Positions 6,630 through 9,448 of a stretch of 9,448 nucleotides of DNA are shown piece after piece. The position numbers and the translations under genes were made by a program. Each line of letters starts with the position of its first letter. Position 1 is the first letter of the stretch. A model generated the notes under the pieces. The model did not search any database. It was given only the letters and a program-made list of their open reading frames with translations, and was not told where the DNA came from. The stretch covers positions 1 to 9,448 of the forward strand of contig CAKSKO010000032.1 of the NCBI GenBank assembly GCA_934465125.1, read 5' to 3'. Source of the stretch: an uncultured Eubacteriales bacterium. Lineage in GTDB: Bacteria; Bacillota; Clostridia; Oscillospirales; Acutalibacteraceae.

Positions 6630-7961
6630 CTATTTTTTTCGTAGAACTTTGTTGGTACTTTCTATGGTATTTTGTCCTTCATTTAAAAAATCCAAAACAA
6701 TAGGGCGAATTTCGCCCGCAAGATACAATGATCCACAAATCACCAATGCACCAAAAGCGCCCGCCATCTTGAGGGCTCGTTTTACCGCATTAGAAAGACT
6801 GTCTGTTGCAATCACATTCAAACAAAATTGTTTTGCCTCTTTGCAAAACTCTTCGCACGAAAGCGCGCGGGGCTGATTTGGAGATACTATAATGATATCA
6901 GAAAAACATGGTCCTAAATAAGAAAGTGATTTCTTATAATCCTTATCGCGAAGCATTCCAATGATTCCAACAATCTTATCCTGTTTGACATAATCTTGTA
7001 TCGCTTTTTTCAGCGCTTGCGCACCATCAGGGTTATGTGCACCGTCGAGAATCACGAGCGGCTGTTTTGAGAGCACCTCAATCCTTGCCGCAAAAAAAGC
7101 TGCTTTCAACCCATCTAAAATTGCCTGATCTGAAATTATGAACCCTTTTTGACAGAGTATTTCAATCGTCTTAAGCGCTGTTGCTGCATTTTTTATCTGA
7201 TGTTCCCCTACAAGTGGAAGATGGTATGCTTTGCCGCGATAACGAAAATCTGTTCCGTCAATGCTCTTACGTTCAACAATAGTTTCTGAATAGTCTGAAA
7301 AAACAATGCAATTTCCTTTCTTTTTTGCTACCTGCTTAATTACTTCGACTGCATCAGGAAATTGATCGGAATAGACAACCGTCACACCGTTTTCTTTGAT
7401 AATTCCAGCCTTTTCAAATGCAATCTTTTCGATAGTATCACCTAAAATCGCGGTATGATCAAATGAAATATGCGTGATAACAGAAACAAGAGATGTTTTA
7501 ATGACATTGGTAGCGTCAAACCTACCTCCGAGTCCCACCTCTAAAACAACGATATCACAGTTTTCTTCTCGAAACCACAACAACGCCAACGTAGTAATCA
7601 GCTCAAATTCTGTAACCACTTCTCCATTCTCGGCCATCTCTTCCACCAAAGGCATTACAATATCAAGAAGTCCTGCTAATTTTTCTTTGGGAATCATTTC
7701 ACCGCTTACTTGGATTCTTTCCCGAAATTCTGTTACAAATGGAGAAAGAAACAATCCCGTCTTATATCCCGCCGAACAAAGCACAGAAGAAATCATCGTA
7801 CACGTAGATCCCTTTCCATTTGTTCCAGCTACATGGACAAATGATAAATGGTTTTGAGGGCTTCCAAGCCTCAGCAGCAATTTTTCAATTCTCTCAAGTC
7901 CCGGCTGCATTCCAAATCGCAACAAAGAATTAATCTTTTCTACCGCTTTTTCATATGTCAT
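6630..7961 (-). CDS. folC: Bifunctional folylpolyglutamate / dihydrofolate synthase
   Basis: A Mur-ligase-family enzyme of 443 residues. It adds glutamate to folates, and in many bacteria also to dihydropteroate, using ATP in the cytoplasm. The P-loop GTNGKGST is at 46-53. The metal and carbamylated-lysine region is near 162-187 (THISFDHTAILGDTIEKIAFEKAGI). A substrate-site DGAHN lies at 306-310 and starts the C-terminal glutamate-ligase domain. The usual PGR-E linker is AARIE at 291-295, with Ala where Gly is common. The start ATG at 7961 has only a weak upstream site (GAGAAG, about 7 bases away). The valS terminator lies between it and valS, so folC probably uses its own promoter in 7962-8009 or depends on readthrough; I see no strong promoter there. 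Its own terminator follows directly. Confidence 0.94.
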   Translation of the reverse strand: MTYEKAVEKINSLLRFGMQPGLERIEKLLLRLGSPQNHLSFVHVAGTNGKGSTCTMISSVLCSAGYKTGLFLSPFVTEFRERIQVSGEMIPKEKLAGLLDIVMPLVEEMAENGEVVTEFELITTLALLWFREENCDIVVLEVGLGGRFDATNVIKTSLVSVITHISFDHTAILGDTIEKIAFEKAGIIKENGVTVVYSDQFPDAVEVIKQVAKKKGNCIVFSDYSETIVERKSIDGTDFRYRGKAYHLPLVGEHQIKNAATALKTIEILCQKGFIISDQAILDGLKAAFFAARIEVLSKQPLVILDGAHNPDGAQALKKAIQDYVKQDKIVGIIGMLRDKDYKKSLSYLGPCFSDIIIVSPNQPRALSCEEFCKEAKQFCLNVIATDSLSNAVKRALKMAGAFGALVICGSLYLAGEIRPIVLDFLNEGQNTIESTNKVLRKK

Positions 7962-8009
7962 CCTATCACTTCTCTTCTATATTTCTAAATATTATCTTCT
8001 ATCGCCTTG

Positions 8010-8051
8010 AAAAAAGAGCACAGAGAATAAGTTTGTTCTCTGTGCTCTTTT
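8010..8051 (-). terminator. Intrinsic terminator of valS
   Basis: A perfect 16-bp stem (8012-8027 with 8036-8051) around an 8-base loop. On the minus strand it ends in six T (8015-8010). It begins 22 bases after the valS stop. The plus-strand reading also has a T-run of four, but no plus-strand gene is present. Confidence 0.92.
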
Positions 8052-8073
8052 GATAAAAATACAGTTCTCTTTT

Positions 8074-9448
8074 TCAAGAAAACGACTTCATTGTTGATTC
8101 AATCATCTGAATCTTTTCCTGAAGCTTCGCAGCCGTTTCCTTTACTCCTTCTACTACCTTCTGCGGCGCTTTTTGCAAGAATCCTGCGTTTCGAAGTTTT
8201 CCTTCCGATTGAGAAAACTGCTTTTTCGCTTCCTCTAACTCCTTAGAAAGCCTTTTCAATTCAGCTTTTTTATCGATCAGTTCATCCATTGGAATGTAAA
8301 TCTTCGCATTAGCTGTCACGATTGTAACTGCACCTTCGAGCGTAAAGTTTTTTCCGACTTCAATTTCGTTCGCATAAGCCAATTTACAGAGAAAGGCTTT
8401 TCCATCCAAAAAGGTTTTCTCTTCATTCGTCTCAATATAAATGCGCGCTTTTTTTGAAGGCGGTACATTCATCTCCGCACGACGGTTTCGTATCGCGCGA
8501 ATTGCATCCATAAGAGAATGCATTTTTTCTTCTGAATCCGGGAAGCAATGCGCCGGGTCAAATTCGGGATACGATGAAATCATGATCGATTCTCCGGAAT
8601 GCGGCAGCGTCTGCCAAATTTCCTCTGTAATATATGGCATAAACGGATGCAGCAGTTTCAATGTATTTGTCAAAACCCAAACGAGAACCTGGCGTGCATT
8701 CTGCGCCGTCTGTCCTCCTTCGTGAAGTCTTGTTTTTGTAAATTCAATATACCAGTCGCAAAATTGATCCCAGATAAAATCATAAAGCTTTTGAACAGCA
8801 ATTCCCAATTCAAATTTCTCAAGATTATCCGTTACTTCTTTTGTAAGCGTATTAAAGGTGCTGATAATCCATTTATCTTCAAAAAGCAATTCTTCTGGCA
8901 GCTTATTTATAACAGAAAACTTATCAACATTCATATGGATAAACCGTGAGGCGTTCCAGATTTTATTTGCAAAATTTCTGCTCGCTGAAACCTTCTCATC
9001 CGAAAAACGCATATCATTTCCAGGGCTGTTTCCTGTTGCTAACGTAAACCGAAGTGCGTCGGCTCCATATTTCTTGATTACTTCAAGCGGATCAATTCCG
9101 TTTCCCAGCGACTTAGACATTTTTCTTCCCTGCGCATCGCGGACAATCCCATGAATAAATACTGTTTTAAACGGAACTTTACCCATCTGTTCAACCCCGG
9201 AAAAAATCATCCTCGCAACCCAGAAGAAAATGATATCATATCCGGTAACGAGTGTATCCGTCGGATAAAAATATTCAAGTTCCGGCGTTTTGTCCGGCCA
9301 TCCCAGCGTAGAAAATGGCCAAAGCGCAGAAGAAAACCAAGTGTCTAGCGTATCCTCATCCTGCTTAATATGATTCGATCCACATTTTGGGCAAACAGTA
9401 ACTGTCTCACGCGAAACAATTGTTTCACCGCAATCTAAACAGTAGTAT
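8074..9448 (-). CDS. valS: Valyl-tRNA synthetase, C-terminal half (5' end missing)
   Basis: A class I aminoacyl-tRNA synthetase that charges tRNA-Val. The frame is open to the window edge (last full codon at 9447), so about 457 of a usual 880 or so residues are visible. In order there is a zinc-ribbon-like CLDCG...CPKCG near visible residues 3-22, then DEDTLDTWFSSALWPFSTLG and YDIIFFWVARM of the catalytic domain. The KMSKS loop is at 9123-9109, followed by the helical anticodon-binding domain and a C-terminal coiled coil (AELKRLSKELEEAKKQ) that contacts the tRNA. The HIGH motif and the editing domain lie outside the window. An ATG at 9210 falls inside FFWVARM and is not the start. The TGA stop is followed by a terminator. 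Confidence 0.97.
   Translation of the reverse strand, partial: YYCLDCGETIVSRETVTVCPKCGSNHIKQDEDTLDTWFSSALWPFSTLGWPDKTPELEYFYPTDTLVTGYDIIFFWVARMIFSGVEQMGKVPFKTVFIHGIVRDAQGRKMSKSLGNGIDPLEVIKKYGADALRFTLATGNSPGNDMRFSDEKVSASRNFANKIWNASRFIHMNVDKFSVINKLPEELLFEDKWIISTFNTLTKEVTDNLEKFELGIAVQKLYDFIWDQFCDWYIEFTKTRLHEGGQTAQNARQVLVWVLTNTLKLLHPFMPYITEEIWQTLPHSGESIMISSYPEFDPAHCFPDSEEKMHSLMDAIRAIRNRRAEMNVPPSKKARIYIETNEEKTFLDGKAFLCKLAYANEIEVGKNFTLEGAVTIVTANAKIYIPMDELIDKKAELKRLSKELEEAKKQFSQSEGKLRNAGFLQKAPQKVVEGVKETAAKLQEKIQMIESTMKSFS

Noticed and set aside
8010..8051. The inverted repeat near 8030 as a possible operator or attachment site
   Set aside because: Its place just after the valS stop and the T-run on the minus strand make it an ordinary terminator.

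Overview
This window looks like the chromosome of a low-GC, endospore-forming Firmicute of the class Clostridia, and an Oscillospiraceae-like relative is my best guess. The evidence is the spoIIAA-spoIIAB-sigF cluster, the tRNA-sensing T-box leader, consensus sigma-A promoters, strong AGGAGG-type ribosome binding sites and intrinsic terminators with U-tracts. Taxonomy is inferred from gene content and the feel of the sequences, not from a search.

Layout. Positions 1-2058 (+) hold the 3' part of a Zn/Cd/Pb-type P1B ATPase whose start lies before the window. A 22-bp perfect hairpin at 2075-2121 ends both this gene and the convergent trpB. Everything after that is on the minus strand. From 3901 down to 2151 there is a consensus promoter, a tryptophan T-box leader with UGG specifier and its attenuator, and a TrpB2-type tryptophan synthase beta chain with no trpA beside it. 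From about 5000 down to 3989 there is a small accessory island: a promoter, a decayed gene for a secreted protein of about 234 residues (nonsense codon at position 5 plus a frameshift), an intact 64-residue two-helix membrane protein, and a terminator. From 6495 to 5087 lies the spoIIA operon (anti-anti-sigma factor, anti-sigma kinase, sigma F), with overlapping genes. From 7961 to 6630 is folC with its terminator, and from 9448 to 8074 is the C-terminal half of valS with its terminator.

How the parts work together. SpoIIAA, SpoIIAB and SigF form the partner-switching module that turns on the forespore programme. valS and folC are housekeeping genes, each closed by its own terminator. The trpB unit should be expressed when uncharged tRNA-Trp builds up, which fits indole salvage or a tryptophan pathway encoded elsewhere.

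The least ordinary part is 4028-4940. Read across two lesions, it gives one exported precursor with a signal peptide, a polar middle part and a Trp-Trp-Gly plus Gly/Ala-rich hydrophobic C-terminal part. It is followed 14 bases later by a small membrane protein. The arrangement resembles a bacteriocin-like toxin and immunity pair in which the toxin is broken and the partner is kept. That function is inference only. I saw no tRNA or rRNA genes, CRISPR array, insertion sequence or integrase.
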